Assembly: GCA_001275005.1 (NCBI GenBank)
Contig: JWZX01003299.1
Span: 1 to 28,837 of the forward strand
Origin: Chrysochromulina tobinii
Lineage: Eukaryota; Haptophyta; Prymnesiales; Chrysochromulinaceae
Direction: 5' to 3'
Length of the DNA stretch: 28,837 nt
Part shown: in pieces, positions 1 to 8,879 of the stretch
How positions within the stretch are numbered: the first letter of the stretch is position 1
Layout of the letters: the number at the start of each line of letters is the position of its first letter
Program-made: the position numbers and the translations under genes
The notes under the pieces: generated by a model
The model's database searches: none
What the model was told of the DNA's origin: nothing
What the model saw: only the letters and a program-made list of their open reading frames with translations

Positions 1-440
1 TGGGGGGAGGGGTGGGGGGTGGGGTTTTGTCAACCGTCATCGTATCTCTGCCGTCGTTGTCTCGCCGCTGCCTCTTCGTTCACGTTCACGTTAATTGGCC
101 ATCACGGCGAGACGCACAGCCACAGGTCCCGTGGAGACCCATCGTGGGGGGCGCAAAGATGTTCAGTTTCGTCGCGGTCCACCCACGCAAGCAAACTTGG
201 GGTGGCAACTTCTGGATTGCGGCCTGATAATTCAGAGAACCTGCTTACAGGGCCCAGCTCTCTTTCTTGCACGGAACAATGTGCAACTCTCCGCGGGCAT
301 GCCGGCCGCCGGGGCAAGGGCGCTGCCATCATCATCTCTCGCCCTCCTCGGACCTCGCACAACTTCGCGGAGCGCGCGCGCGCACCGGGAAACGCCGACG
401 CGCACACGGGCACGCGGCTGCATCTGGCTGTCCCGGCCGC
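1..440. other. 3' flank of the RCC1 gene, no supported gene
   Basis: This stretch lies downstream of the minus-strand RCC1 stop codon. Open frames cross it on both strands, but they are arginine/proline/serine-rich, lack recognisable motifs and look like by-products of high GC. It should hold the RCC1 3' untranslated region. I see no clear polyadenylation signal. The first 24 bases form a G-tract motif that is listed separately. Confidence 0.5.
2..24 (+). other. G-quadruplex-type motif
   Basis: Four G runs of 6, 4, 6 and 4 bases (2-7, 9-12, 14-19, 21-24) are separated by single bases A, T and T. This matches the standard pattern for a very stable parallel G-quadruplex with one-base loops. 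It lies at the window edge, downstream of RCC1, so any role in transcript ending is inference. Confidence 0.6.
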
Positions 441-2686
441 TCAGTCGTCCACCTTCATGGCGACGACCACCATGTGCTGGCCGCCGGCGGCGGCGTCGAG
501 GGCTGCGAGGCCGGTGTACGCGCTACCCGCCTTGCTCTCCTCGACGAGCGCAGGCACGCGCTCGTCGCCGCCCTTGCCGTTGGCGAGCTGCCCCATCTCC
601 CCAAAGCCCCACGTGTAGAGGTCGCCCGAGCGCGCCAGCGCCACGTTCGAGTTGGCCGTGGTCGCCACCTTGCGCACAGCGATGCCCTCGAGAGCAGGCA
701 CGAGGCGCGGCGTCACCTCTTGGTCCGTGCCGTCGCCCAGCCCGAGCTGGTTGTTGTCGCCGCGCCCAAATGAGTAAACCTGGCCAGTGGCCGAGAGCGC
801 GAGCGAGTGGTGCTCGCCGCCCGCGAGCCTCTCAATCTCCTTCCCCTCGAGCGCCGTCACGAGAGTCGGCGTGCCCGTGCTGTTTGGCTCGGGGTCACCC
901 TTGGCTCCCCGCATGCCCAGCCCGAGCTGACCCATGTTGTTGAGCCCAAACGAGTACACGTTGCCGTGCGCCGTGAGCACGAACGAGTGGTACGCGCCGG
1001 CGAAGACGTCGCGCAGCTGCAGCCGCACGTCTAGGCTGCCGCCCTTTCGGCTGAGCTCGCTCACCTCATCCAAGTACGTCTCGCACGCCTCGCGCATCTC
1101 GCTATCGGCCGCGCCGTCGGTCTCGACGATCTTGCGCACGTGCTCGAGGAAGGAGGCATTGAGGCTGCGCACGTGCCGGTCCTTGGCCGAAACGGGCGCT
1201 CCAGCGTGCACACTGGGCAGCGAGACACTCACCGGCTCCGTGGGCAGTAGGTACTTGAACTTGGTCTTCTTCTCCCAGGCGAGCTCGCGACCGAGCTGAC
1301 CTTTCTCGCCGCAGCCCCAGCCGAAGAACGAGTAGCCATCCGTGCTGATCGCGAGCGTGTGGTCCGCGCCCGAGGCCAGCGCCTTGATGCTCGGCAGGTT
1401 GGGCACGAGCGTCGGGGTGGGTGCCTTCCACGGCAGCTCGCCGGGATAGCCCTCCCCCTCGGGCTTCCGGATCGCCTCCGGGCTGTACCCGATGTAGCCG
1501 TTCGAGTCCTTGTACGTGCCCCACGAGTAGACCTGGCCATCCTCGGTGAGGGCGGCCATGTGGCTGTCGCCCGCGGTGATCTTCTTGACGCGCTTGCCCA
1601 CGAGCGCCCCCTCGACGACTGCCGGCATCGACTCATTGCCCTGCCGACCGAGGACCTCGTCGTCGTTGCACCCCCACGTCCAGATTCGCCCATCGAGGGT
1701 GAGCGCGCCCGTGTGCAGGCCACCGCACACGACTTCCTTGATGCGCTGCGCGTCGAGCGTGGGCATGCGCACGAGCTGGTACGAGTCGCGTGTGTCCTCG
1801 TCCTCGTCGCCCAGCCCTAGCTGCCCGCAGTCGCCGTTGCCGACCACAAGTACCACGCCGCTCTCGGCGCCCGTCAACCGGAGCTCTCGCGAGCGCAGCC
1901 GCTTGGCGACCGCGCGATCGGACCCATCGGGTGCCTTCCGCTTCTCCGCGCCGCCGGCGGTGGGCGCGACCGCGGGCGGCTGGCTCCCGCCGAAGACAAA
2001 GCCGCCCGTCGGTGCAGACGCTGCGGCGGGAGCGCCGCTGCCAAAGGTGAAGCCGCCTGCGCCAGCAGCGGGCACGAAGCCGCCGGTTGCGGGCGGGGCG
2101 CCGCCGCTGCCGAAGGCGAAGCCGCCGCCAGCGGGCGCGGGCGCGCTCGCGCCGCCGAAGACGAAGCCGCCGCCAGTGGCGCCGCCGCCAAAGCCACCAG
2201 CCGCTGACGAGGCACCGGCGCCGCCGGCGAACAGGGCCGCGAAGCCGTTGCTCTTGGGCTTTTCGTCAGCGGCCGACGGCGGCCCGTTGACGATGTTGCC
2301 CGACGCGTCCAGCTTGTACTTGGGCGCCGTCTTGTCCACGAGGATTTTCTCGCCGGTTGACTCGTCGATGACCTCTTCGTACTTGTCTTTGAGGAAGTCC
2401 CAGCCCGGCTGCGAAGGCGGCGGAAGATGGGCAGGTCAAGAGTGGCAGAGTGACGTGGGGAGAGAGAAGGGTGCACGAGTCTGAGGGGCGGAGCGGCGTC
2501 GTCGGCAAGAGCTCGCGTGCGTGGCGACGCGGCGCGACGAGTTCTCACCATTTGTTGCGTTGGCCGCGAGCACGCCGCCGAATAAGAGTCGAAGAAGTCG
2601 AAGTCTTCGACGCCGCTGACGCCGCGGAAGGACGCCTGACCAAGTAGGGGTCCTCCGTGGCAGCGAAGACACGCCAAGATGAGCAT
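441..2686 (-). CDS. RCC1: RCC1, Ran guanine-nucleotide exchange factor with FG-repeat N-terminus
   Basis: RCC1 sits on chromatin and loads Ran with GTP, which sets the direction of nuclear transport. The main exon is 441-2408 (stop TGA at 441-443). A 140-bp intron (2409-2548, GTGAGA...CGCAG) joins it in phase 0 to a probable first exon 2549-2686, giving about 701 residues. Roughly residues 119-186 hold five FG dipeptides in Gly/Ala-rich sequence (FVFGG, FAFGS, FTFGS). A basic stretch at about 201-220 (EKRK...AKRLRSR) looks like a bipartite nuclear localisation signal. From about 230 to the end comes the RCC1 propeller, with blades marked by GNGDCGQLGLG, YSWGTYKDSNGYIG, GWGCGEKGQLG, YSFGLNNMGQLGLG and YTWGFGEMGQLA. 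Motifs SGADH and GGEHH align with the family's catalytic Asp and His positions. There is an extra helical insert before the FAGAYHSF blade. Family assignment is very secure; the first exon is less so, since no ATG precedes the FG region within the main exon and 2686 is the nearest ATG upstream in the spliced frame. Confidence 0.9.
2409..2548 (-). other. RCC1 intron 1
   Basis: On the minus strand the donor is ATG|GTGAGA at 2548 and the acceptor is a C/T-rich tract ending TTCGCAG at 2409. Removing it keeps the frame and joins an exon ending in TQQM to one starting PGWDFLKDKY. The sequence just inside the second exon reads as coherent protein back to the acceptor, which is why I extended the gene beyond the first in-frame GTG at 2339. 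Confidence 0.7.
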
Positions 2687-2803
2687 TCGCTGTGTTTCAC
2701 GGAATCGTCGGCGGCTAAAGGCGCGACAGGCGAAGCGAGGCGCATCTAGGCCCACGCCTAGACCGTATCCGAATAGCCTGGAGCAGGGCTGTTCGAGCCA
2801 GCC
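2687..2803. promoter_or_regulatory. Shared divergent promoter region of RCC1 and importin beta-1
   Basis: About 117 bp separate the two start codons, so both promoters and both 5' untranslated regions must fit here or run into the coding exons. I see no TATA box. Near the centre is an inverted repeat, CTAGGC at 2746-2751 and GCCTAG at 2756-2761 with a 4-base spacer, which reads the same from both genes and could bind a dimeric factor. That role is inference. Confidence 0.5.
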
Positions 2804-5596
2804 ATGGGAGACACTGACATCGGACCCATCCTGTTAGCGGCGCAGTCGGCGGATCCGGCCGTGCGCCAGCCTGCGGAGCAGCAGCTCGAGGCTGCCAAGG
2901 CGTCCAACCTGGTGTGCAGACCCTCTGCCCGCGCTCGGCCACATTGCCTGAGCCTGCGCGTACCTCGCCGAGTGGTCCCAATGGCCTCGCCGCTCACACC
3001 CTGCTGCTCACGATGCACCCGCTGCTCCGCTTCTCGCGCTGGCTGACTCGCTTTTGCCCGCTCGTACTCTCGTTCGCAGCCGCTGCTCCTCAATCTGCTG
3101 GCCCGGGAGCTTTCGAACGAGGTCAAGGAGCTCACCACGCGCCAGCTTGCGGGCGTGCTGCTCAAAAACTGCTTGACAGCCAAGTCGGCCGACCTGGTCC
3201 AGCAGAGGCAGGCGGCATGGCTGGCCATTTCGCCGGCGGAGAGGCACACGATCAAGACGGCCGTGCTGGGCGCGCTCGCCTCGCCGCAGCAGTCCGCGCG
3301 CCACACGGCCGCGCAGGTCATTGGCGCGATCGGCGTTATTGAGCTGCCGCATGCCCAGTGGCCGGAGCTCATCCAAGGGCTCGCCGACAACACCACCGCG
3401 TCGGGCAACGACTTTCTCAAGCAGTCGTCGCTCGAGGCGCTCGGCTTCGTGTGCGAGGAGATCGATCCGGCTGTTCTCGAGCCGCAGGCGAACCTGATCC
3501 TGACCGCCGTCGTGTCGGGCATGCGCAAGGAGGAGCCCAACATGGATGTGCGCCTCGCCGGCGTGCGGGCGATGACCAACGCCCTTGAGTTCGTCGAGAA
3601 GAATTTTGAAGTCGAGGTCGAGCGCAATATTATCATGCAGACGGTGTGCGAGGCGACGCAGGCGGAGAAGCAGGAAATCAAGGTCGCCGCGTATGAGTGC
3701 ATCGTGGTGATCGCCGAGCTGTACTACGACAAGCTGCCCGCGTACATGCCCGCGCTGTACCAGCTCACGCTGGCCGCGCTGCAAAAGGCAACGGCGGACG
3801 AGTCGGAGGAGGACGTGGGAAAGCAAGCGATCGAGTTCTGGACGACGATCTGCGACAAGGAGATGGAGATCGAAGACGAGGAGGCGCCGGGGCCCTCGCA
3901 CAACTTCGTCAAACAGGGGATGGGCCAGCTGGTGGGGCTGCTGCTAGAGGCCATGTGCAAGCAGGACGAGGACGAGGACGGCGGGTTCACGCTCGCGAGT
4001 GCGGCGGCGACGTGCCTGGCGCAGATTGCGTTGACGGTGCATGACGATGTCGTTGGGCATGTGATACCTTTCATCCAGGCGAACATCGACTCCGCAGACT
4101 GGCATCGTACCGAGGCGGCGACGCTCGCGTGGGGCTCTGTGCTCGAGGGACCCTCGGATCTGGCCCTGCAGCCCTTTATGGTGCCCGCACTCGAGAAGAT
4201 GATCTCGCTGGTGGGCACGCCCACGACGGCGCTACCCGTGCGAGACACCGCCGCTTGGACGATCGCGCGCATCTGCGAGCATCACACGGCGAGCATCCAG
4301 CCCCAGCACTGGCATGTGATGTTGCGTGAGGGCAGCGTCGATCCTTCGGGCGCCTTGATCGAGCCCGAGGGCGTTCTGCTCATGGCGCTCAAGGACCACA
4401 CCCGGGTGGCGGAAAAGGTGTGTACGGCCTTGTACGCGCTCGCCGAGCAGGTCGAGGACGAGCGCAACAACCCCAGCAATCGGCTCTCCGGGCTCTTTGT
4501 GACGCTCGCCAAGGCGCTCCTCGCATGCACCGAGCGGCACGACGCGGGCGAGAACAACTTGCGCGTGTCAGCATACGAGGCGCTCAACATGGTGATCACG
4601 AACGCGGCCAAGGACACGCATGTCAGCGTGGGCCAACTGCTGCCCCTTGTCATCTCGCGGCTCGAGGGCACCTTCGCGATGCCGATTGTCAGTTCCGACG
4701 ACAGGGAGGCGCAGACGGAGCTGCAAGGGCTGCTGTGCGCGACGCTGCAGGTGATCACGCAGAAATTGGGGCCGCAGGCGGCGCCGCACGCAGACCAGAT
4801 GATGAACCTCTGCCTGCAGGTCTTTGCCTCGAGGAACTCGAGCGTGCACGAGGAGGCGCTTTTGGCGGTGGGCTCGGTGGCGACGGCGACGGGGCGCGCA
4901 TTCGAAAAGTACATGCCGCACTTTCGGCCGTTCCTGTCGCTCGGCCTCTCGAACTACGAGGAGTTCATGGTGTGCAACGTGGCCATCGGCGTCGTGGGCG
5001 ACATCTGCCGCGCGCTCGAGAAGCAGGTGATGCCGTACTGCGACGAGTTGGTGCACCTGCTGCTGCGCAACCTGCAGAACCCGGCGCTCAACCGCAACGT
5101 CAAGCCTCCGATCCTCTCATGCTTCGGCGACATCGCTCTCGCGATCGAGGGGGGCTTCGAAAAGTACATGCAGGTCACCATGTCGATGCTCGTGCAGGCG
5201 TCTCAGACGACCGTCGACACGGAGAACCCCGACCTCGTCGAGTACCTCAACCAGCTGCGCGAGGGCATCTTCGAGGCGTACACGGGCGTGCTGCAGGGCT
5301 TGAGGGCCGAGAACAAGGCGACCGTCTTCGAGCCGTACATGATGGGCGCTCTCGAGTTGATTAGGGTGTGTAATGATGGCGTGCCGCAGAACGTGACGGG
5401 TGACTCGGTCGTGCACGCTGCCGTCGGCCTCATTGGCGATCTCGCCCAGACGCTCGGGGAGCCGTTCAAGAGGGTCGCGAGATCGTCGCCGCACAAGGAG
5501 TACCTCAAGGCGCTGCTCAAGCACGGCAAGGAGTCCCCCAATAAGGAGACGGGAGAAGCGGCAAAATGGGCGTCCCAGATCGCCTTCAAAGACTGA
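2804..5596 (+). CDS. KPNB1: Importin subunit beta-1 (karyopherin beta 1)
   Basis: Importin beta carries cargo, often through importin alpha, across nuclear pores and releases it when Ran-GTP binds. Exon 1 is 2804-2911 (36 codons from MGDTDIGPIL). A 168-bp intron (2912-3079) follows, then exon 2 from 3080 to the TGA at 5594-5596. The spliced product is 874 residues, almost the length of human importin beta (876). HEAT-repeat family signatures run in order along the whole protein: QWPELI, GMRKEEP, MQTVCEATQ, AIEFWTTICDKEME, an acidic loop (KQDEDEDGG), DTAAWTIARICEHH, LLCATLQVITQKLG, GDICRALEKQVMPYCDEL, VKPPILSCFGDIALAI, EAYTGVLQGL and a closing KWASQI. The acidic loop matches the one known to contact Ran. 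It is divergent from RCC1, its partner in the Ran cycle. Coding before the first in-frame start at 3155 is confirmed by family similarity back to the splice acceptor. Confidence 0.95.
2912..3079 (+). other. Importin beta-1 intron 1
   Basis: Donor CTG|GTGTGC at 2912 and acceptor CTCTCGTTCGCAG ending at 3079, phase 0. Splicing joins AKASNL to PLLLNLLAREL, which restores the family's continuous N-terminal HEAT repeats. Without splicing the frame runs through Arg/Ser-rich non-homologous sequence. Confidence 0.85.
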
Positions 5597-5648
5597 GACG
5601 GCGGCTGCGGTTGATCACGCCCGAGGCTTGAGGAGCCGGCAAGGCTGC

Positions 5649-5730
5649 AGAGGTGGAGGAGGCAGCGGAGGTGGCTGCTGCGGCGGAGGAGGCTGCTACG
5701 GTGGAGGAGGCTGCTGAGGTGGAGGAGCCG
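5649..5730 (+). repeat. Degenerate GGTGGAGGAGGCTGCT short tandem repeat
   Basis: About five imperfect copies of a roughly 15-base GGAGG/CTGCTG unit follow each other just after the importin beta stop codon. It lies in the presumed 3' untranslated region. Any open frame across it is repeat-driven. Confidence 0.7.
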
Positions 5731-6020
5731 TCGGACGTGAGCCATCGGACGTCGGCAGAGGACGGTGTTGGCTCTGATCGTTGGCCATTGAACCAATCGG
5801 ATTAGATTGCAGGCGCGCGCGAGGGATGGCCAGACATGTTCGAATCTAGCCGCATCGGGGAGGGCCCGCCCGGGCCCTATGTGTATGTGTTTGGCGTGGC
5901 GGGCGCGTGCCTGCCGGCAGGACAGCAGATTGACGTGCGGAGCGGCGGGCTCACGCCCCAGCATCGAGCTGTCGAGATCTGCCGTGTCGGGCGCCGCTGT
6001 GTGCCCTTGCTTGCCCCTGC

Positions 6021-6088
6021 TTGCCCCGCCGCTTGCCTTGCGTTTTGCTTGCCCCGCCGCTGCCTTGCGTTTTGCTTGCCCCGCCGCT
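6021..6088 (+). repeat. 27-bp tandem repeat, two full copies plus a partial
   Basis: The unit starting GCCTTGCGTTTTGC and ending CCCCGCCGCT occurs at 6035-6061 and again at 6062-6088, identical as far as I can see. A partial copy (CTTGCCCCGCCGCT) precedes them at 6021-6034. The identical copies suggest a recent duplication or a variable minisatellite. Confidence 0.85.
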
Positions 6089-6615
6089 GCGAATCATGTC
6101 ACGTATAAGTACCGCGTGTACTTTGGTGGCGAGTCCCGACGCTCCTCGCGCTCGCGATACACCTGTTGAATGCTGAAAAGTAAACGTACCAAAACCGAAA
6201 ACGCGAACACGTCTCACACGAGATGTCAAGAGATGTCACGCGGGTGACTTTCGACTTAAAACAAACGCCACAGATTCAGCCCTGAGTCACGGCCTGAGCC
6301 TCGAAAAAGGTGACTGGTGAGGAAAAAATCATGGAAACGACAGTTTATTTTTCCACAAAGTGGGTGCTATCATCGCTGGGACGTCCCACGCAAACCTGGT
6401 CCGGCCCAATTTTTTCCCGGTTGCTAAGGTTGGAACGCCCCCCCGGTCCCCGGTGCCCGAACTCCAGTTTTGGGCGCGCGCCACCGCGCGGTACCTGCTC
6501 TATGTCCGGTGCGGCGGAGCCGTTCTAAAAACTGACGGGAGTCGAGACAAAATCTCATTTTGTGCGTCGATCTCGCACGTGTGCGGCGGACAGAAGCGCC
6601 CGAGCGTCGTCCGTC

Positions 6616-7428
6616 ATGGGCGTGGTTGCCATTCGATGCACCCTCGCGGCGGTAATGCCTGGGCTCATCGCAGGCTTGATGCTCGTTCCACTGTCACCTC
6701 TGACGCCGGCTGTGATGACGTCGCGCGCCACTGTCAGCATGCAATTCGCCCAAGGAGGCTACGGCGCGCCGCAGCAAGGTTACGGCGCGCCACAGCAGGG
6801 CTACGGCGCGCAGCCGCAAGCAGGCTACGGCGCGCCACAGCAAGGTTACGGTGCGCCGCCGCAGCAGGTGTACGGCGCTCAGGCAGGCTATGGTGGCATG
6901 CCACAGGCGGGCTGGCATCTCATTCCTCGGGGGGGTGTCACCGGAGTGCTCAGGAGTGACTACACGGTGCCGTTTGGCGGCCAGCAGGTGCTAGGCCGCT
7001 ACGATACGACAGAACAGCCCGGGCAGTACCTGGTGATCTCGCGCCAGCAATGTGTGGTTCAAGTCTCTCCCGCCGGCGTCGCCACTCTGACCTCATTGGG
7101 TAAGCCACCGACCGGATGGAAGCAAGGGCCCCAGTTTCCTTGGACTTGGCTGCCACGTGGTCAGACGGCCACCCTCGGCCAAGGCCATAAGATTAGCTTG
7201 GACCAGACGAATCCTGAAGAGGCGGTCTTTGTTATTCAGCAGGTGGGTACCGAAGCACCTCCCATGCAGGTGCCTGGCGTCATGCAGCCGGGCTATGGGA
7301 ACCCCAACGGTCTCCCGCAGCCGGGCTACCCGCCGCAGCCGGGCTACCCGCCGCAGCCGGGCTACCCACCCCAGCAAGGCTATCCACCGCAACAAGGCTA
7401 TCCACCGCAACAAGGCGGCTATCGTTAG
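6616..7428 (+). CDS. FHA-like domain protein with GYGAPQQ and GYPPQ repeats and a hydrophobic leader
   Basis: The product is 270 residues from the ATG at 6616; earlier in-frame starts are not ATG. Residues 1-41 form a hydrophobic leader followed by SRATVSM-QFA, which looks like a signal plus transit peptide for a complex plastid. Next comes a low-complexity block of about five GYGAPQQ-type repeats. The middle (about residues 103-210) resembles a forkhead-associated fold: a VLGRYDTT start, a VISRQQ motif in the place of the family's SRxH, then a TSLG and LGQGHKISL ending. FHA domains usually bind phosphothreonine, but here the histidine of SRxH is replaced by Gln and the serine-asparagine-glycine loop is not clear. 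The C-terminus is six PGYPPQ/QGYPPQ repeats ending GGYR. The repeats could drive phase separation or surface binding. It is convergent with the next gene. The FHA call is tentative. Confidence 0.65.
   Translation: MGVVAIRCTLAAVMPGLIAGLMLVPLSPLTPAVMTSRATVSMQFAQGGYGAPQQGYGAPQQGYGAQPQAGYGAPQQGYGAPPQQVYGAQAGYGGMPQAGWHLIPRGGVTGVLRSDYTVPFGGQQVLGRYDTTEQPGQYLVISRQQCVVQVSPAGVATLTSLGKPPTGWKQGPQFPWTWLPRGQTATLGQGHKISLDQTNPEEAVFVIQQVGTEAPPMQVPGVMQPGYGNPNGLPQPGYPPQPGYPPQPGYPPQQGYPPQQGYPPQQGGYR
6755..6895 (+). repeat. Coding tandem repeat GYGAPQQ
   Basis: A 21-24 base unit encoding GYGAPQQ (variants GYGAQPQA, GYGAPPQQ, VYGAQA) repeats about six times in the FHA-like gene. The copies differ at synonymous and indel positions, so the array is not newly expanded. 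The region is expected to be disordered. Confidence 0.8.
7317..7416 (+). repeat. 18-bp coding tandem repeat encoding PGYPPQ / QGYPPQ
   Basis: Six 18-base units encode PGYPPQ three times, then QGYPPQ-type copies. Neighbouring units are nearly identical at DNA level, for example CCGGGCTACCCGCCGCAG, which suggests recent slippage or unequal exchange. It forms the C-terminal tail of the FHA-like protein. Confidence 0.85.
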
Positions 7429-7825
7429 CGCTGAACTGCGGACGCGGACGCGAGAGGAATCCGGGAGATCACTCGGAGATCATCCGGCGGGCGCGGGACG
7501 GCAAACACCGGACATCGGCACGCGTTCGTGCGTGGCAACTCGCATGACTATGCTTTTTTGGCAGCCGTACATTCTGCAAGTGATCCCATAGAACGGCGAT
7601 CGCATCTCGTATTTTTCACTACTCGTAATTTTGTCTCACATGGGGACGAACGGAACCCCGTGTGCTGTGAGGGAGGGGTGCCGTACCGTACACTACACAC
7701 TACGAACGGACGCCGAGGCGCCGACCCCGTGTGCCGGCCCCCCGCGCCGTCCCCGCCGGTCGTTGCCGGGTGTCGAGTGTGCGGTGATCAGCGCAGGGGG
7801 TGTACGCGCGACAATTGTTCTCGAC
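7429..7825. other. Intergenic region between convergent genes
   Basis: About 400 bp lies between the stop codons of the FHA-like gene and the minus-strand plastid-type gene, and should hold both 3' ends. Two overlapping plus-strand open frames cross it (7528-7929 and 7631-7921), but both run into the antisense of the next gene and show no domain. I see no RNA gene or repeat array. Confidence 0.5.
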
Positions 7826-8290
7826 CTATTTTTCCCATGGCTTTGGTGGCGCAGACTGCTTTCGGCCGGCTTCTCTGTCGGCTCTTGTTTTCTCGGCCAG
7901 CGCCGCCTCCCGATCCTTTAGCTCTTTGAGGTAAGCGGCCTTCCCTTCTGCCGTCCTCTTTGCCTGCTCAGAGTATCCTGGTGCGTTCATCTGGTTGAAT
8001 TCCTTTCCACTGCTCGTCACCAAGTAGACAATGCTACCGAGTGCTCCCCAGACAACCGCCGTGCGCGATGCGGTCTTCTTGAAGGCCTCAGGATCCACAT
8101 TGTCCGGGTCGAAGTTGGGATCCTTGTTGCCCCGCGGAAGCACCATCGTCACAGCGGGACGCTGAGTGAACGCTCGCGGTAAAGTTGGCGCCGAAGCGAG
8201 AGTTGCGCACTGAGCCTGTGCTGAACATGGAAACGACAGCATGTGTCGAGGAGACATGAACGCCGCGGCGTGGATGGCGAACACGAGCAT
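7826..8290 (-). CDS. Small single-span membrane protein, probably plastid-targeted
   Basis: The product is 154 residues, from the ATG at 8288-8290 to a TAG at 7826-7828. Residues 1 to about 30 are a signal-like segment (MLVFAIHAAAFM start, CSAQA near its end). Then follows a Ser/Thr/Arg/Pro segment ending AFTQRPAVTM, the kind of transit peptide and cleavage motif found in algae with secondary plastids. The mature part starts with an Asp/Pro/Asn-rich stretch (NKDPNFDPDNVDPEAF), then has one predicted membrane helix (VVWGALGSIVYLV), then a charged helix of Lys/Glu/Ala ending PPKPWEK. This layout, a short stromal or lumenal tail plus one span, is common among small thylakoid proteins. I do not recognise the family. 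The frame stays open upstream to 8404, but the ATG there lies before a less typical leader, so I prefer 8290. Confidence 0.65.
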   Translation of the reverse strand: MLVFAIHAAAFMSPRHMLSFPCSAQAQCATLASAPTLPRAFTQRPAVTMVLPRGNKDPNFDPDNVDPEAFKKTASRTAVVWGALGSIVYLVTSSGKEFNQMNAPGYSEQAKRTAEGKAAYLKELKDREAALAEKTRADREAGRKQSAPPKPWEK

Positions 8291-8550
8291 CGCGGGGAGG
8301 CGATCGTCACTCACAAAGAATTTGGACGAAACTCTGATCTCTAGCCAATCAAGACAAGTTGTGTATTTGGATCCATCAACCTTCACCTGGACGCAAGCAA
8401 GCAAGCAAGCAGTTGTGTGTTTCGACTAATTAGCTTGCTTGCTTCACCTTGAAGCATGAAGGAGTGCGGGGCTCTACGAGCCCGGCTGCATGCGGCTGTT
8501 CTCACTCAGCTAGTGCTCTAGATCCCAGTCTTCATAGACCTCGTGTCGAC
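8291..8550. other. Upstream region of the plastid-type gene and 5' flank of the retroelement
   Basis: This stretch should hold the promoter of the minus-strand gene. It has an inverted repeat of the tetranucleotide GCAA (about 8393-8411) with its complement at 8432-8445, and a perfect hairpin GGGCTC-TAC-GAGCCC at 8469-8483. The last bases before the LTR are GTCGAC. I see no gene. Confidence 0.5.
8393..8445. repeat. GCAA microsatellite with inverted arm
   Basis: Nearly five copies of GCAA on one side and GCTTGCTTGCTTC on the other are separated by about 20 bases, so the transcript or DNA could fold with about 12 paired bases. It lies about 100 bp upstream of the start codon of the minus-strand gene. 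Confidence 0.7.
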
Positions 8551-8590
8551 TGATACGTCTCAAACTGCTCCCCCCTTTCACTGTACGTTG

Positions 8591-8654
8591 GCGCCGTGAG
8601 CCAATACGGCGCTAGACCAACCCAACTGTCATTCGGACCTTTAATCGGTCCGAA
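8591..8654 (+). other. Paired RNA stem-loops in the 5' LTR
   Basis: Stem 1 pairs GCGCCGT (8591-8597) with ACGGCGC (8606-8612) around an 8-base loop. Stem 2 pairs TTCGGACC (8632-8639) with GGTCCGAA (8647-8654) around a 7-base loop. The 3' LTR has matching structures: stem 1 at 28280-28287 with 28302-28309, kept through a G-U pair, and a weaker stem 2 with one mismatch around 28327-28347. This suggests structured leader RNA under constraint. Confidence 0.6.
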
Positions 8655-8833
8655 CACATCGACGAGACTGACGATTATACCGTGTGCTTCGGTTCCCTTC
8701 TTTGACGGTTCCCTCGATGGAATCGAACACGCCATATACCCATATTCGGCAATTGCAAGCGTGCGCAAGAGAGAAGGTACGCGCGATAGATAAATACAGG
8801 CCACTTCCAAGAGTGACCCAGAGATCATCGCCA

Positions 8834-8848
8834 TCAGGCCTTGCCTGA
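8834..8848 (+). other. Conserved hairpin TCAGGC / GCCTGA in the 5' LTR
   Basis: TCAGGC (8834-8839), a 3-base loop and GCCTGA (8843-8848) form a perfect small hairpin. The same hairpin, also with a 3-base loop, occurs at 28508-28522 in the 3' LTR even though nearby bases differ. It lies about 30 bases upstream of the ORF A start codon. Confidence 0.6.
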
Positions 8849-8879
8849 CGACTAGAGAGAGAGAAACACGCTACGAAAC

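Larger units (their letters stand above)
5597..6615. other. Intergenic region between importin beta-1 and the FHA-like gene
   Basis: About 1 kb holds the importin beta 3' untranslated region and the promoter of the next gene. It includes two short tandem repeats (listed separately). An open frame at 5836-6108 ends in a Cys/Leu/Pro repeat produced by one of them and has no recognisable domain, so I do not call it a gene. The part from about 6110 to 6350 is less GC-rich than the flanking coding DNA. I see no RNA gene. Confidence 0.5.

Noticed and set aside
95-943. 282-codon plus-strand open frame
   Set aside because: It is the antisense of RCC1 for most of its length, is Arg/Pro/Ser-rich and has no domain.
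4420-5364. 314-codon plus-strand open frame
   Set aside because: It lies inside importin beta-1 in another frame; the importin frame has clear family similarity throughout.
6021-6088. CRISPR-like array
   Set aside because: The copies abut with no spacers, so it is a simple tandem repeat.
5836-6108. 90-codon open frame after importin beta-1
   Set aside because: Its C-terminus is produced by the 27-bp tandem repeat and the rest has no recognisable feature.
7528-7929. Plus-strand open frames in the convergent intergenic region
   Set aside because: No motif, overlap with the antisense of the plastid-type gene, and compositional bias suggest chance.
8461-8535. tRNA-like gene before the 5' LTR
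   Set aside because: A GGGCTC-TAC-GAGCCC hairpin is present, but no cloverleaf with D, anticodon and T arms can be formed.
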